Shown in pieces: positions 1 to 11,952 of a stretch of DNA of 64,000 bases (position 1 is the stretch's first letter; each line of letters opens with the position of its first letter). The DNA comes from Sipunculus nudus (taxonomy: Eukaryota; Annelida; Sipuncula; Golfingiida; Sipunculidae): contig CM049321.1 in the NCBI GenBank assembly GCA_026874595.1, positions 9,969,979-10,033,978 of the forward strand, in the 5' to 3' direction. A model generated the notes under the pieces. It was not told where the DNA came from, did not search any database, and saw nothing but the letters and a program-made list of their open reading frames with translations. The position numbers and the translations under genes were made by a program.

Positions 1-191
1 CACTATAACATTTTCTCCTAGGTTCCATCATTACATCGCCAAAACCATTACCGAATACATCATTGCTTCTTTTATAATATACACTATCTTCAAACGGAAC
101 GTCATAGGTCGAAGAAAAAAGAGTATAATGAGCAAAGATAAAATACGCTATTTGAACGAGAGAGTCACATACAGCTGATCACAAGGTTCCC

Positions 192-635
192 GTGTCCGTA
201 ACGAAACTACACAGATATGACTATTCTGAGTCGTCACGTGACGAAAACATGGAATCATTACAACCGGGAGTTCGAGAATCAATCACCTATGGTCTGTGGC
301 AGTGCGGCCAACTTGCTATGTTGTTGGCCACGGCAGCTGTCTGTGTCATATGCCGTGAAGGAAATTTATCGTTAGTGGAGGATGTAAATCAACGCCTAGG
401 GTGGTGCAGCAATATGAGACTGCGTTGCACGAATGAATTTTGTGAGAGGAACGCGATACCAAGTTACGCCACCACGTCGCCTGCTAAAAAAAATTGCGAG
501 GTGAACGGCGCAGGAATCTTGGCTATGAGAGCGATTGGTAAAAGAAGAGCGGCCGCAGCACGATTTAGCGCGTTATACTGTGTTCATTATTGCAATTGGG
601 TATGTGCATTTGTGTGTGGCACAAATGACAGGTGA
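192..635 (+). pseudogene. Mutator-like transposase fragment, broken
   Basis: A 147-codon open frame whose middle resembles the zinc-ribbon and linker part of the invertebrate Mutator-like transposase domain family. Visible features are C51-x2-C54 followed by a GNLSLVED stretch, a second pair C79-x4-C84, and then an EVN...AMRAIGKRRAAAARF segment at about residues 103-125. In family members the last part reads as a conserved VNRR..AMR.IGKG..A..FC run leading into the catalytic core. The frame degenerates after residue 125 and runs into a (GA)n tract, so the catalytic DDE part is absent. The first 30 residues do not look conserved, so the ATG at 192 is probably not a biological start. Family placement is from memory of the motif and was not searched. 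An unrelated spurious ORF is the alternative. Confidence 0.5.
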
Positions 636-644
636 ATATAAATC

Positions 645-648
<4 letters not shown>

Positions 649-680
<32 letters not shown>
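649..680. repeat. (GA)16 microsatellite
   Basis: Uninterrupted GA dinucleotide run directly after the transposase-like fragment. Confidence 0.95.
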
Positions 681-682
<2 letters not shown>

Positions 683-1569
683 TGTGTTGCTGCTAGCTAT
701 GTAGTGTCTCATTTTATAATTGTGAGAGGGAGAGACAACCTGTTAATTGGATTAGGGTATATGGTAGTCTGAATGAGTGCGCAGAACAAACAGAGTAATC
801 GTTCTTATCAGTCACTTCACACCTGACGCGTGCCCCGGCCCGGTAGCTCATACCCTGATTACCGATGACCGACCCCTCGGACCAGTAAGCTCCGCCTATT
901 TTAGTTTGACAGTTCTCCAGTTGTCATCATGCCTAAAAAAATCCCTTTTTTTAACATTAATAAACCATTAAATTTTAGAATTTATATATTGAAACCGATT
1001 CTCATCGGAACATTTAGTGATAAAATACAACTGTCACTTGCGCTTAAATCCCTGTTTTCCACTCAAAACAAAAATTTTCTTCCAAAACAGTTTTTTGGCC
1101 GTTTTCTCAAAACAGTGTTTCAGGAGACTGTACGGTCTTCAGAGCTATATTTTTCAAACCAATCGAATGAAGAGTATTCTGAAATGCGTTTTTTTCTTTT
1201 TCCTATATCGTTTTTAGTGTAGTAGAAATACGTTATTTACGTTATTAACGAAATAAGAATTCTTAATATCACACATTTTTTTAAATTTAAAATTCATTAT
1301 GAAAAAAAGACTATAAATGTATAACCAAAAAAACGCCTGGAGATATTTGTATGTATTTTCAAATGATACTATTTCTACACTCATACCCTATGCCAATTTT
1401 GAGATATATCCAGTTAAAAATAATTTTAAACTTTTAAAAACACTTTTTAAATATATCTCATCTGATAGAGAATATTCCAAAAATTCAAAATATACATACA
1501 TCACTGTGTCTAAAATTATTATTTATATGAATTCTAAAGCTAAATTAAACCAAGTTGTTTGACGATGAT
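681..1569. other. AT-rich DNA without recognisable gene
   Basis: Several short open frames occur (777-971, 929-1222, 1317-1562), but they are rich in Phe, Ile, Lys and Asn, overlap one another and show no motif. I see no repeat shared with the 6-kb array in this stretch. Confidence 0.6.
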
Positions 1570-2186
1570 TAGACCTTAAGTAATATACAATGGTCGGAGC
1601 ATCTTAAATCTTGACCTTCTTTATTAGGCTATTGTGGAGGTTTCGTATGTCACATCCAAGGACAGATATAAAAGGGGAAGATTTGTCTTCCTGGAACATG
1701 CGAAATGAGTAATTGTCAAAACCGAAGCGGTCGTTAGGTAAGATTTTAACTTATTTAATGCTATGCGTAAGGTCTATTTAGAATTGTCTTCTCAATCTAA
1801 CTATTTTTATTGTTTGAAAATAGATGAAATTCGGACAAAATAGCCTTATATTTAATATATTGAATAATCTTCAATTTGTTCTGGAATTTGACATAAGACT
1901 TCTTGACTATGGTGAATCGTTTGCCAATACTTGGAACAGTTGTTATTACACATGTACAGTAAGACAAAAACGTCTAATTAATGGTAACAGTTTCAACACA
2001 AAATATCGGAAACAGTGTCTGAGTGATCTTGTATCCATTTTGGGGCTCTTTTTTATCGGCACTGCTAAAAATTGGTCAGTCGGCTGGTCGGTTTGTCTGT
2101 AGGCCTTTCTCCGAAACCAGTGAATAGATCTGAGGAAATTTGATCGTTTATATGATAACACGCAAAAAAAATACACCGGTGAGGGT

Positions 2187-2346
2187 ACTCGGTTAACCAA
2201 TGACCTAGACAGTCTATTATGGAAATTCATTTAAATTCATTGGTCACATATTGTGGAATGATCTACCAACAGACACTAAAGAAGCATATATACATTTACG
2301 AAACGCCTCAATGACTTTACATCCAGAGGACTACTAGCGAACATGC
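2187..2346 (+). pseudogene. LINE ORF2 C-terminal end, remnant (family V)
   Basis: The stretch encodes a frameshifted version of a W-N-D-L-P-T-D-T-K-E motif followed by a Lys/Arg-rich helix and an LISRGLLAHM-like end. This is typical of the extreme C-terminus of CR1/L2-type non-LTR retrotransposon polyproteins, where a tryptophan lies in a G..LWN.LP motif. The same end recurs at 8205-8290, 19740-19830, 31240-31300 and 38425-38515. No reverse transcriptase remains here. Confidence 0.6.
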
Positions 2347-2879
2347 AAAATTTAGAATTATTAGTGAAATCATCTGCATGATAATGAGCATATGTAATAT
2401 AAAATTGCTCACATCTAGTCATTTCTATATCATGTTGTTTTTGTTTATTTTATGAGTGTTGTCATTTTGACCATCACCTTGTGGAACATCAGGTCACACT
2501 TTATACAAATTTGCTTAAAATAAAAATGTAATATTTTATTTCAAAATGGTTAATATTTATATCATGACTTGAATGTCCCTGGGTATGGATTTTTAGCATT
2601 GGTAAGTGTGATTTTTACTCATTTGTCATCATTACTTTAATAGCATTTGACGGAATGAATAAGATTAAATCTTTAATCAGTAATTCAAAGTTTAATGATC
2701 AATTATATACTAGTAACGTATATTAAAAACATATAGGAACGAGACCGGCTCTAATATTCTTGCCAGAAAAATCTCGTTTGGATAATTTCTTTTGAAATGC
2801 GACCACTTTATTGAAGACAATGTGAGTTAAACCTTGCTTTGATGACTACATTGGTGCAAACACTAATAGACTAAATGGC

Positions 2880-3200
2880 CTGACTGTATGGGCAGCTGTC
2901 GAAACGGTTTTCGTGCCACTATTCACCGTAATCACTGTCGGGCGGCAGTGATTATAACAATAACTGTATTCTTTAAAACCACGCACAGAATCTGCTTTAG
3001 TCTTTGCAAGCAGTGCCCTTAATTTGCAGCGTTTTCATAAAATATCATGTTCAAACTATTTCAGTCTTGCAGAGGTATCTACGTTTCTTGTACCGTACGA
3101 AAACTTTATCTAGCAAAGTCATATTTGCCAGTTGCATTTTTTTCTCTCTGTACCGGAATGTGCATTATAAACTATCGATTTTAAAGTATAATCTTTCATT
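2880..3200 (+). repeat. Second LINE 3' end, truncated (LINE2)
   Basis: Matches the fuller copies at 20330-20890 and 31800-32145, and the inverted copy near 15335-15900. It includes a shortened version of the AGSALWN coding end (near 3008) and the 3' untranslated stretch after it. The LWN.LP codons themselves are deleted here. Confidence 0.6.
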
Positions 3201-3366
3201 TTGAATTAGTTTTACTGTCTTAGATAAATAATGCTTTAGAAATGCGACCACTTTTGCGAGTAACCGTTGCTTTTCGTTATACCTGTGTTCCAAGTTAGGT
3301 ATACATTGATCTGAAACAAATCAGTTATGAGCGAACGCATGTTAAACCATATAAATCACAATAATA

Positions 3367-3770
3367 GGATGGTAGCTTTCCTGCTTGTGCTTGACATGTC
3401 CCTCTATGGCTTCTTACGGAGCTTTCCCAAGTTCCTCTATCAGCGCGTGTGTTACTCTGAATGAGCTCAAGGGACTGTAAATTTACACAGCCATGGCAGC
3501 CATTTCAACAGAAAGGAGGGATCAAATCAAATATCAATAAAAGGATGTTTTGATTCGTGCCAGAATAAAACAGACATTCCTATCTTTTTCCAGCAATAGC
3601 ATGTGCCGCGACGAAGATACAAAGACATTGGAAATTTGTCACTCTAATATGGAGTTACTCTATTTTGAATACCCATCATATTTTTTCCTCACATTCCGAA
3701 CAATGCACCAGTCATCATCTATCAGAAGGTGACCCTTTAGATCTTCGTTAGACTGTTTCAATATATGGAA
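3367..3770 (+). repeat. Module B of the array, copy 1
   Basis: About 400 bp starting GGATGGTAGCTTTCCTGC. It recurs at about 8925 (5' part lost), 15157 (minus strand), 21090, 26320, 32325 and 38675. It is the best-conserved anchor for counting units. Short open frames appear on either strand in some copies (for example 14728-15156 minus and 38628-38930 plus), but the frames are not preserved between copies, so I do not treat it as coding. Confidence 0.8.
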
Positions 3771-4046
3771 ACAATGGTTTTGAAATTCCATTTTATCCTC
3801 ACTGTAAAGTCGACCTATGTATGATTTATTGTTCATATTTTTATACATAATAACGGTTCCTCATAATACATTTATTCCCTTAAGTTTTACATTTCTGGCA
3901 GATCTAATCTAACAATTAAATAAATGTAAAAATTCATGAGTTTAATGATTTCAGTCAGTACTTATCTAAAATAGGATAAAGGGATAGATATTGCGAAAAC
4001 TATTTTTATTACGTACTTATTGTTTGCGAAAGTTGCTGCTGCTTAA

Positions 4047-4372
4047 TCGGCTTCTCTTGCTCAGAGATAGAGTAGAGTACTCAAAGCTGGAAAGTTGTAA
4101 GTTCACATCTAAGCTGAAGTGGTGAGATTTTTACGGTCAGCTCTCAGAGTGAGCAGTCTGCAGGCCTGATGGGAAGGTTGTCCCTAACATCCCTGTAACA
4201 ATCAGAGATACGTGTTTCTTAGAGCGGGAGGGCCCCCCATGTAATGACCCAGTGATGGGTTTATTACACATCCTAGGCTGGAAGTTGCGGTAGACAAATG
4301 GCCCGACAGACACCAGGACACAAAACTGAGAGAGCATAAAAATGAAGGCGATTACCTCCACCAAAAAAATTA
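4047..4372 (+). repeat. tRNA-derived SINE, copy 1
   Basis: Starts with a degraded tRNA-like head: a D-arm/A-box-like TTGCTCAGAGATAG and a B-box-like AAGTTCACATCTAAGC. A body and a tail ending in ATTACCTCCACC follow. It lies at the same place in the unit as the copies at 9786, 14058-14206 (minus), 22221, 27440, 33287 and 39806. The head is too degenerate for a functional tRNA. Confidence 0.65.
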
Positions 4373-4439
4373 AAAAAAAAATTACTGCTGCTTTGCAGTG
4401 GTCAGAAAATAAGGAAGACAGAGATAAATAACTAAATGA

Positions 4440-5760
4440 AATTAAAGATGGCCATATTTAAGTAATCAAGCATTGTGGCACTAATAAAAAAATCGTTGAT
4501 TAAGAGGTCATTTTGTAACTCTAATCCCAGTTTGCCAAGGAGAACAATGGTGTGTAATTTAAGCAAATGGAGATGAAAGAGTCCGGCGTTTTGACCGAAA
4601 ATAATAGCGGTCTTTAGAGGCGAGAGGATTAAAGCAGAGAATGTGTGCTCGAAGTTAAGTAATATTCACTGGTTGAGGCACCAGCTATATATCTTAACCT
4701 ACTTTATCAGGCTTTTGGGCTGGTTTCGTAAGTCCCATCCACATGTTTAATGAAATAACCTTTTAATACCATGCCCTTTTTTATATATATTCCTAATTTA
4801 TCAGGGAGAACTATGGTCCGCAAATCGAAAGTAATGAGGATGGAAGAGTACCGCGTCTTGTCAAAAATTGTTATTAGCGTTCGCTTGGAGTAAAGTATCG
4901 AGACCAAAATAAAGTGAAAAGATAAGGTAAAAAAAATATAAAAGCACTCGCATTAGTCCTAATAAGCAGCTTTGGTTCATCAAATCTGGATTCATGAAAT
5001 ATCAAATGATACAGGTTAAATTGAATAATAACTTGTTAGGATACTTGTTTCCTGTTTTTCTTAATCAATTCCGAGGACAGTATTCCCTTATTTATAATGA
5101 CATAATGGTGTCCTCGCGTAAATAACTGTTAATTATTTTACTGGTTTTACAAAGTACGACCCTTTCTTTAAATCTAAGTAAATTCATTTAATAACCGAAT
5201 CAAGCTTTAATGCCTAGAATAAGATTCAATTTGATCTCAAATTTCTTTTTTGAATTTCCATGCCTGTTTTCATCTCAAATGTTTAGCTCTGTTGTTTATT
5301 TCTGTGAACTCTAATAACAGCAGTTTATGATTAGTTGGATTGTTTATTTGTTCTGATCAATTTTGTCCGTACTACTGTTCTTTCATAATATTCCTTAAGG
5401 TGAAGAAAGCAGGATTACTTAGGTACAACATTCCGAAAGATAACATACATCGGCTATATTAGCAATATTTCTGATACTTTAGCCAAATGGTTCGTATAAA
5501 AAGTGCAAAGTGTGATGAAAAAGTACAGGATCTTTGCTGGGAGTAAAATATTTTGATTTTATTGAAGTTTCTTACAAGACGTTTGAGGTTGGTCTTTTTC
5601 GTAATTTTATGAAATAGAGGTAGCTGCTATACATGCAACTATTATATCGGTCACTGGAGATGTGCTAAAATATATGTCAACGTTATCCTTCAAAGATAAT
5701 TTAACAAAGAGTTTTTAGGGTAAGAAAACATTGGTACTTAAGTTAATAGCGTGGCTGTAG
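4440..5760 (+). repeat. Array modules E/L, M, N and O of unit 1
   Basis: Decayed array sequence without a gene. 4450-4740 is module E, and at about 4750 it switches into the paralogous module L. 5040 onward (M, N, O) matches 12640-13180, 24880-25800, 35570-36110 and 45130-45560. The open frames at 4137-4364 and 4707-4907 (minus) are shadows of repeat sequence. Confidence 0.6.
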
Positions 5761-5764
5761 TGAT

Positions 5765-6056
5765 TGGGTACGTATACCATGTAAATAATCCTATTGTGCA
5801 TTCCACGGATTAAAAATCCTTGATCTGGGCCCATTTGCTACTGGAGGATCACATTACATTTTTTTCCTTCTCAATCCCCTATCATCGCCCCCTCCCCCCA
5901 GTGCACGCGAACATTGTTTAGGGGAATGCATTTTACACCTGAGACTCCTTTAGAAGAACTTTAGGGACAGGTGGTATGTATAACGTGTCCTTACTGGAGG
6001 ACTGACCAAGAATGAGTACTAAACATCGGATATATTATATGTTCTCCTTCTTTTTA

Positions 6057-6092
<36 letters not shown>

Positions 6093-7830
6093 AGTTTACT
6101 TGACTATCACAAAAGGTAGCTATACATGGGCTTTTGAACTTCCTTTTTAAAGTATTAAATTATTTTGACTCGATTTTTTTTTTTGCAATGTTCCCGAAAC
6201 GTTTATAAACTTATCATTAAAACGTGTTCAGAAAAAACAACACAAACAAGCCAAGCAGTTATCGACATGGATACTTTATTCGCGGTGGTAAGTGTAAAAA
6301 TGGAATAACAACAAGCAACACACATGTATTTTACAACAACAAAGTCATGTGCATCGAGTCGAACATGCCTGATGAGCAGCTCTGTGACCCTATCAAAATC
6401 CGCACTTGAAATATCGAATAAATGGGGAGGAATATTTACAAAACATCTCCCGTCACTGTCAGGTTCATTAACGCCTGTGTCACTAGATCATTTCCAAAGA
6501 CCGTCTTCCGATCATTTATAAACGTAGTTCTCTCGCCTAAATGAATCTATAAAGGCGTACCAGTGGCATCTCAAGGATATTGTGAACCTTGTTATTCGAA
6601 GTTCGGAGTAAACAGAGTTATCCTGATATCTTGATAAACCTTTTTCACATTCTTCTAATCTTTTATATGGATTCTTCCACCTAAGCATTTTTATAGACAT
6701 TTCATATAGGCTTTATGCACTATGAATATCGTCAATACTGCATATATATTCAGTTCATTGATAAAGATATAAAAATTAGACATATATAATAAGCACGTAT
6801 ACCCTGGCTTTATACCTATTGCGCTTGCCATGGATTAAAATTAAATCTTTGATTTTGGTCCGTTTGCTAACACAGTTATTTCCTTCTCAATCCCCTATCA
6901 TCGCCATGCCCCCCCCCCCCTCCAGCCACCCTATTGCAGGCGTTCATTGTTTAAGGGAATGCATTTTACATCATCGACTCATTTAGTACAAGAACTTTAG
7001 AGCCAGGTGGATTGTATCACGAGTCCTCACTAGAGGAGTGACCAAGAATAAGTTCGAACATTGGAAATATTCTATTTTCTCCTACTTTTACTTATAAATA
7101 TTTCCTTATACAATAGGCCTTGTTCACAAAAGCCAGGTTTACCTGACTAGTACAAAATGTAGATGTACATATGTTTTTTTTAACTACATTTGTAGAGTAT
7201 AAAATAATAACGACTTGATGTTTCTGATCTGTTCCCGAAACTTATAGAAATTATCATTAAGACGAGTCCAGCTAACCAACACAGACATGCCTAGAACAGA
7301 TTTATATCGACATAAATACTTCATTGGCGGTGGAAAGTGGAATAACAGTAAGCAACATACGTGTATTTTGCATCAACAAAGTCATGTGCATCGAGTCGAA
7401 CATCCCTGATCAGCAGCTCGATTACCCGATCTAAGTCTGTACTTGAAAAATCGCATCATTACAAAACATCTTCATCACTGTCAGGTTCATTAACTCCTGC
7501 TTCACTAGATCAATTCGAAAGAAGTTGCTACGATCATTTATAAAAGTGGTTCTCTCGCCTAAATGAATCTATAAAGGCGTACCAGTGGCATCTCAAGGAT
7601 ATAGTGAAACCTTGTTATTTCAAGTTCGGAGTAAACAGAGTTATCCTATTATCTTGATAAACCTTTTTCACATTCTTCTGATTTTAATACTAATTTCTTC
7701 TTTCCCAAGTCAATATATCTAAAATGCAGGTGGCCTAGCTCTGTCCATGTTAGGAGAATGGCTTTAATTATAGTCAGAACAATATCTTTACAATTCGTTC
7801 GCTGTACAGTTAAATATGAACCACGTTTAA
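5765..7830 (+). repeat. Internal tandem duplication, about 1.03 kb, two copies
   Basis: Modules P, Q, R and S occur twice in a row. CCTATT near 5790 pairs with 6815, AAAGTCATGTGCATCGAGTC at 6341 pairs with 7378, and CACTGTCAGGTTCATTA near 6454 pairs with 7476, giving offsets of 1022-1037 bp. The first copy has lost most of module S' before the junction near 6790. No other unit shows this duplication of P to S. Confidence 0.8.
6058..6090. repeat. (TA)n microsatellite
   Basis: About 16 uninterrupted TA units. The duplicated copy near 7090 and the copies at 13460 and 45740 hold only short TA-rich sequence here, so the expansion is specific to this copy. Confidence 0.95.
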
Positions 7831-8286
7831 CTCTTTTTAAAAACGTCGGAGTCACCATACTAAGAACGTTCCTCTAATAGATATAATTGAAGGCAGGTAG
7901 GATAAACGTTATGCAACCGTTAAAAGGCAGTTTAGCCTTGTCTGACCATCCATCAACATCTGTGATTTGTCCACATGAGCTTATTTTTATGTTGCCCTGA
8001 AACTTATGTCTGTTGCAAATCGCTGGTTTATGCGAAACTATCACTAAGTCAGGCATGATTCCATACCTGATGAAAACTTTTATAGACATTTTATAGGCTT
8101 TTTTTATAGACATTTCATATAGGGTTCATGCACTAGGTCAAACTCAGCTTTGGTACTTGTTTAATCAATGGCCTGGACATATCAACTGTAGAAATTTTGG
8201 AATGATCTACCAACAGACACTAAAGAAGCGGATAAACATTTAAGAAACGCCTGAATGGCTTGATATCCAGAGGACTACTAGCGCAC

Positions 8287-8920
8287 ATGACCTTATATCA
8301 GGTTTCCAAGGACACTTGATCAGGACTTCCGTGAATATTTCCCTCCGTTAAAGGATTCTAGGCCTATTTTGTGCCCTGTCTGACTGTCTGTGTGTTTATA
8401 TGACATCTTTTCTGATATTTAGCAAAATATAGGTCATGTTGACCTATTTTCAGTTTTCCAAGGAAATTGGCCAAGGACGCCTCAAATGGTTACATTAGAG
8501 GATTCTAGGCCTAACAGATATGATTTGTGCCCATCTGACATTCAGAAGGCCCAAAATCAGGTTTTTTTTTTCTTGTAGGTCACAAAAAATAAGTTTCTAT
8601 AACCCTATTTCAGATTTCCAAGAAGACTTGCCTAAAACCTCCCACAAATTGTGTAAGAAGATTCTAGGCCTTACAGATATCCTTTGTCACCATCTGACAT
8701 TCAGGGTGTTTATACGATATATTTTTCCTAAAGGTCGTAGAATATAGGTCACCATGACCTAATTTTGGGTTTTCGAGGAGATTTGCCCAGTACCTCCCTG
8801 GATGTACAGTTAGACGTTTCTAGGTCCGGAGGTTATGATTTGTGCCCTGTTAACGGACGCCGGACAAAGGACAAAGGGTGATCGCTTAAGCTCAGATGAC
8901 TTACAGTCAGCTGAGCTAAT
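8287..8920 (+). mobile_element. Inserted element with four ~155-bp repeats and IR3 palindromes
   Basis: This stretch interrupts the array between the LINE V end and module B and is absent from all other units. It has about four degenerate repeats starting near 8287, 8431, 8590 and 8746, each with a GATTCTAGGCC and a GATTTGTGCCC motif. Perfect palindromes AGGTCAnnnTGACCT lie at 8431-8445 and 8746-8760. It ends with GGACGCCGGACAAAGG and a hairpin pairing AGCTCAG with CTGAGCT, then CTAA before a T. That end resembles the tail of repeats I associate with bivalve genomes; a Helitron-like 3' end (hairpin plus CTRR) is possible but unproven. Confidence 0.6.
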
Positions 8921-9785
8921 AAAATGTTTTGATCCTCGCCACAGTTCAACAGGCAGTCGGTACTTTGTCCAGCAATAACATTAGCCGCTACGAAGATACA
9001 AATGACGTTAGAGATTTACGGAGCTATTCTATTTTCACAATCCATCATATTTTTTCCTCACTTTTGAACAAGGTACTAGTCATCATTGATCAGAATGTTT
9101 CCGTTTATATCTTCAATCGGCGCTTCGTTGGACTGTTTCATTGTAAATAGATGTAACATGACTTAGCACATTTATCAATTGATCGGCAATTTTCGTGTAA
9201 CACGAAAGAGGCTTGGTCTTATTTTATTTCGTCATGCACCGACCACTATCCATTAGGCTTTCAAGATGCGTCATATAAGCAACCGTGGTAAATCACCCAC
9301 ACTTTACAGACCCAAAGTTTTGATTAATTAAAACTGATGGTTCACGAATCTACGAACAAAATTGTGCTAATATTTACATTCTTAATTGCTCACTAGTTTT
9401 CATGATCTTAGCCTAAAACGGAGATTATACTGTGTAAGATGTATCTTGTTATGAACATATATTCTGCAATAGTAATGTTTGTATTTACCGTTTAAAATTT
9501 CTTAACATTGGAAATTCCTACTTCCATATTTCTCTTAAAGTTATAACAAATTAGCTGCAGGCTATGTTTATATAATAAATGGTTCCTCATATAACATTTA
9601 TTCCTTTAGGTCTCACATTTTAGCCGACATGATAATTATATCTAACCAACCAAGTCTAACAATAGATTTGTATGAGTTTAATGATTTCAAAAAGTAAGTT
9701 ATCTAAAATTTCCGATTAAGGGATAAATATTGCGAAAATTGCTTTTTTCGTAGTTATTGTATTTGTAAGTAACTGTTGCTTAACT

Positions 9786-10165
9786 GACTTATGTGGCTCT
9801 GAGATAGAGCCCTAGACTCAAAGCCGGAAGGTAGCGATTTCGAATTTTAGCCGAAGCGGTGAGATTTTACGGTCGGTTCCAACCAAGCGTGAGCAGCCTG
9901 CAAGCTTATGAGAAGGCAGTGTCCCAGAGCCATGTATCAATCACAAAAGCGTGGTTCTTTGGAAAACACACCCAGGATCCGCAGGTGAGGTTAACAGCGG
10001 GACCAGGTGACAACAGGATACAAACATAATATGATAGGAAGCGAGTGCTACCGCCTTGTCACGTAGTCCTAAACGAAAGGGAACATTGCAGATGTACAAA
10101 CATAGATTAAGTGTTAGATAAGAGAGCACAAAAATGGAGGCGGTTATCTTCACCGATCAAAATTT
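9786..10165 (+). repeat. tRNA-derived SINE, copy 2
   Basis: Head with TGTGGCTCTGAGATAGAGCC (A-box region) and a degraded B box, then the body from about 9860 and a tail with GGAGGCGGTTATCTTCACC. The B box has drifted further from consensus than in the copy at 27440. Confidence 0.7.
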
Positions 10166-11644
10166 AAACAAAACTTACTGTTGCTGTGCAGTGGTCAGAA
10201 AAGAAGAATTACACGGCTTTAAAGTAAAAGATATAAAAGATTGACAGATAGAGTCAAAGGCAATAAATCTGTGAGCTTAAATCATAGCAGCTTTTTTTCT
10301 TCTTTATTTTTTCTTACCCTGTGTATACTTTTTTGGATGTAAGATGTCTAGAGACTATCCAGGGGCGTCATTTCAATCGATATCACGCATGGATTTATTA
10401 AGGAATAGCCAGGTATTTAAGCATTGTGGCACTAATGAAATAATCGTTCATTAAGATGGCCGTTTTCGCTCTATTCCTAATTTGCCAGGGAGAACAATGG
10501 TGTATTAATTAACGTGAAAATAAAGATGTCTATAGCGAGAAAATAAAAGCAGAAAATGTTTTGGATTTTCTGTAATAAAACTATGTCAGACTTATGGGTA
10601 AGTGTAGTCTGTCTTATCCAAGGACGGATATAATAGGTGAAAATACTTTTGTCTTCCTGGAATTTGCAAACTGAGTAATTGCCAAAACCGAAGGGGCCAG
10701 AAGGTAAGATTTTACCTGTATTTAAGGCTATGCTAAGATTAATTTGCATTGTAATCTCAACCTTACTATGTTTGAAAATGGTTGAAATTCGGTCATAATA
10801 GCCTTATATTTAATATACTGAATAACCAGCACTTTGTTCTGAAATTAAATATAAGACTTCTTTGCTATGATGAATCATTTGCCAATACTAAGAACATTTT
10901 TTATAACAATTGAACAGTCAGAAAAAACTGATTCTAGTTACTAGTTACACTTTCAAGCGCAAAATGTCGGAAGCAGTGTCTGGGTGATAGTTTATCCATT
11001 TGGGGGTGGGGGGCGCTTTGTTTTTATCGGCACTGAATGATTGGTCAGTCTCCAAATTGGTTTGTCTTTGAGCCTTTTTTCGAAAAAGCAAAGGACGGAT
11101 CGGAGGAAATGTCCTAGTGTGTATGCTAAAAACACGCTAGAAAAATACATTACAACGGTGAGGTTATATATCATTTAATATTATCGGTAACATGATATCG
11201 TTTAAAAACTCTTTATCATTGCAATATTTATTCATCCCAAGAAACTAATCTTTTTGGAAGCCTATTTTAATGAAGGCAAACATCAAATACCAAAAAAGTT
11301 TACGTCTTTTTTTTTATAAATGTTATAAATTTGAATAGAACAATAAAGAACAAATCTTCTAAGTTTCCAATCAGCGTTTCCAATGTCCTAACAATGAATA
11401 ATGGAAGACGGCCCTGTGAATAACCCTTGCTCCGCGTGTCAACTTAAATAAACAGGCATGATGACAAAACGTTTTCTTCGTTCGCACTCAACCCTCCGGC
11501 TGCGAACATAATTTGTTGGTGATAGGAAAATTACCAATTAATGTATTTGTTTTAAACAAGTGTAAACATTTATCTAACTATTCAAGTGAACAACAAATTG
11601 TTGAAAACGTCTAGTCAGAATGAAAAAATTAGAAAAATCTAAAT

Positions 11645-11930
11645 TTATAATGCCGGATCATGGATTTTTTGTCGAGAAGAATTAAGAATGTTTATGTACG
11701 GTTCCAAAATCCCAAGGTGACCATTCAGCAGGTTTAATGAAGATACTGTGCCCTGCAGCCTTGTATCCCTCGACAAGGATTCGCCTGCCGGGGCTTCCTC
11801 TGTGTTGTGACCTAACAGATACGGTGCTACTAGTTGACGCCGGGCTAATAGTGTGCTACCGACCTGTCACGTAGCCCGAAGCCAAAGTATGATTTTGCAA
11901 CTGTGCATTCATAGCAAAGCCACCTTTTCA
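11645..11930 (+). repeat. Headless SINE body (module H), unit 2
   Basis: It aligns to the body of the tRNA-SINE: CGGTTCC.AAA, a TTTAATG.A.A.ACTGTGCC block, then the GACGCC..G and ACCTGTCACGTAG blocks. It lacks the tRNA-like head and the CGGTTACCTCC tail. Equivalent copies lie at 24090-24180 (short), 29510-29810, 34225-34430 and 43660-43800. Each unit therefore carries a complete and an incomplete SINE relative. Confidence 0.6.
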
Positions 11931-11937
11931 AAGAGGC

Positions 11938-11952
11938 CCCCCCCCCCCCCCA
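11938..11952. repeat. Poly-C tract
   Basis: A run of Cs interrupting module I. Other copies (24190, 29810, 34450) carry only a few Cs at this point. Confidence 0.9.

Larger units (their letters stand above)
1570..4046 (+). repeat. Array unit 0 (partial): module E, LINE tails, module B
   Basis: The first recognisable part of the tandem array. Module E (about 1570-2100) matches 10600-11030, 22990-23480 and 28420-28950. It is followed directly by the LINE C-terminal end (2187-2346), a second LINE 3' end (about 2880-3200), module A (3240) and module B (3367-3770). The sequence between E and the LINE end is much shorter than in later copies, which implies a large deletion. The SINE head expected before module E is absent, so the unit is entered in the middle. 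Confidence 0.7.
4047..9785 (+). repeat. Array unit 1 (about 5.7 kb)
   Basis: Runs from the SINE head at 4047 to the next at 9786. It contains the SINE, module E joined early to the paralogous L module (4450-4920), modules M to Q (5040-5950), an internal 1.03-kb duplication (5765-7830), the LINE V end (8205-8290), an inserted element (8287-8920) and the distal half of module B (8925-9140). Confidence 0.7.
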
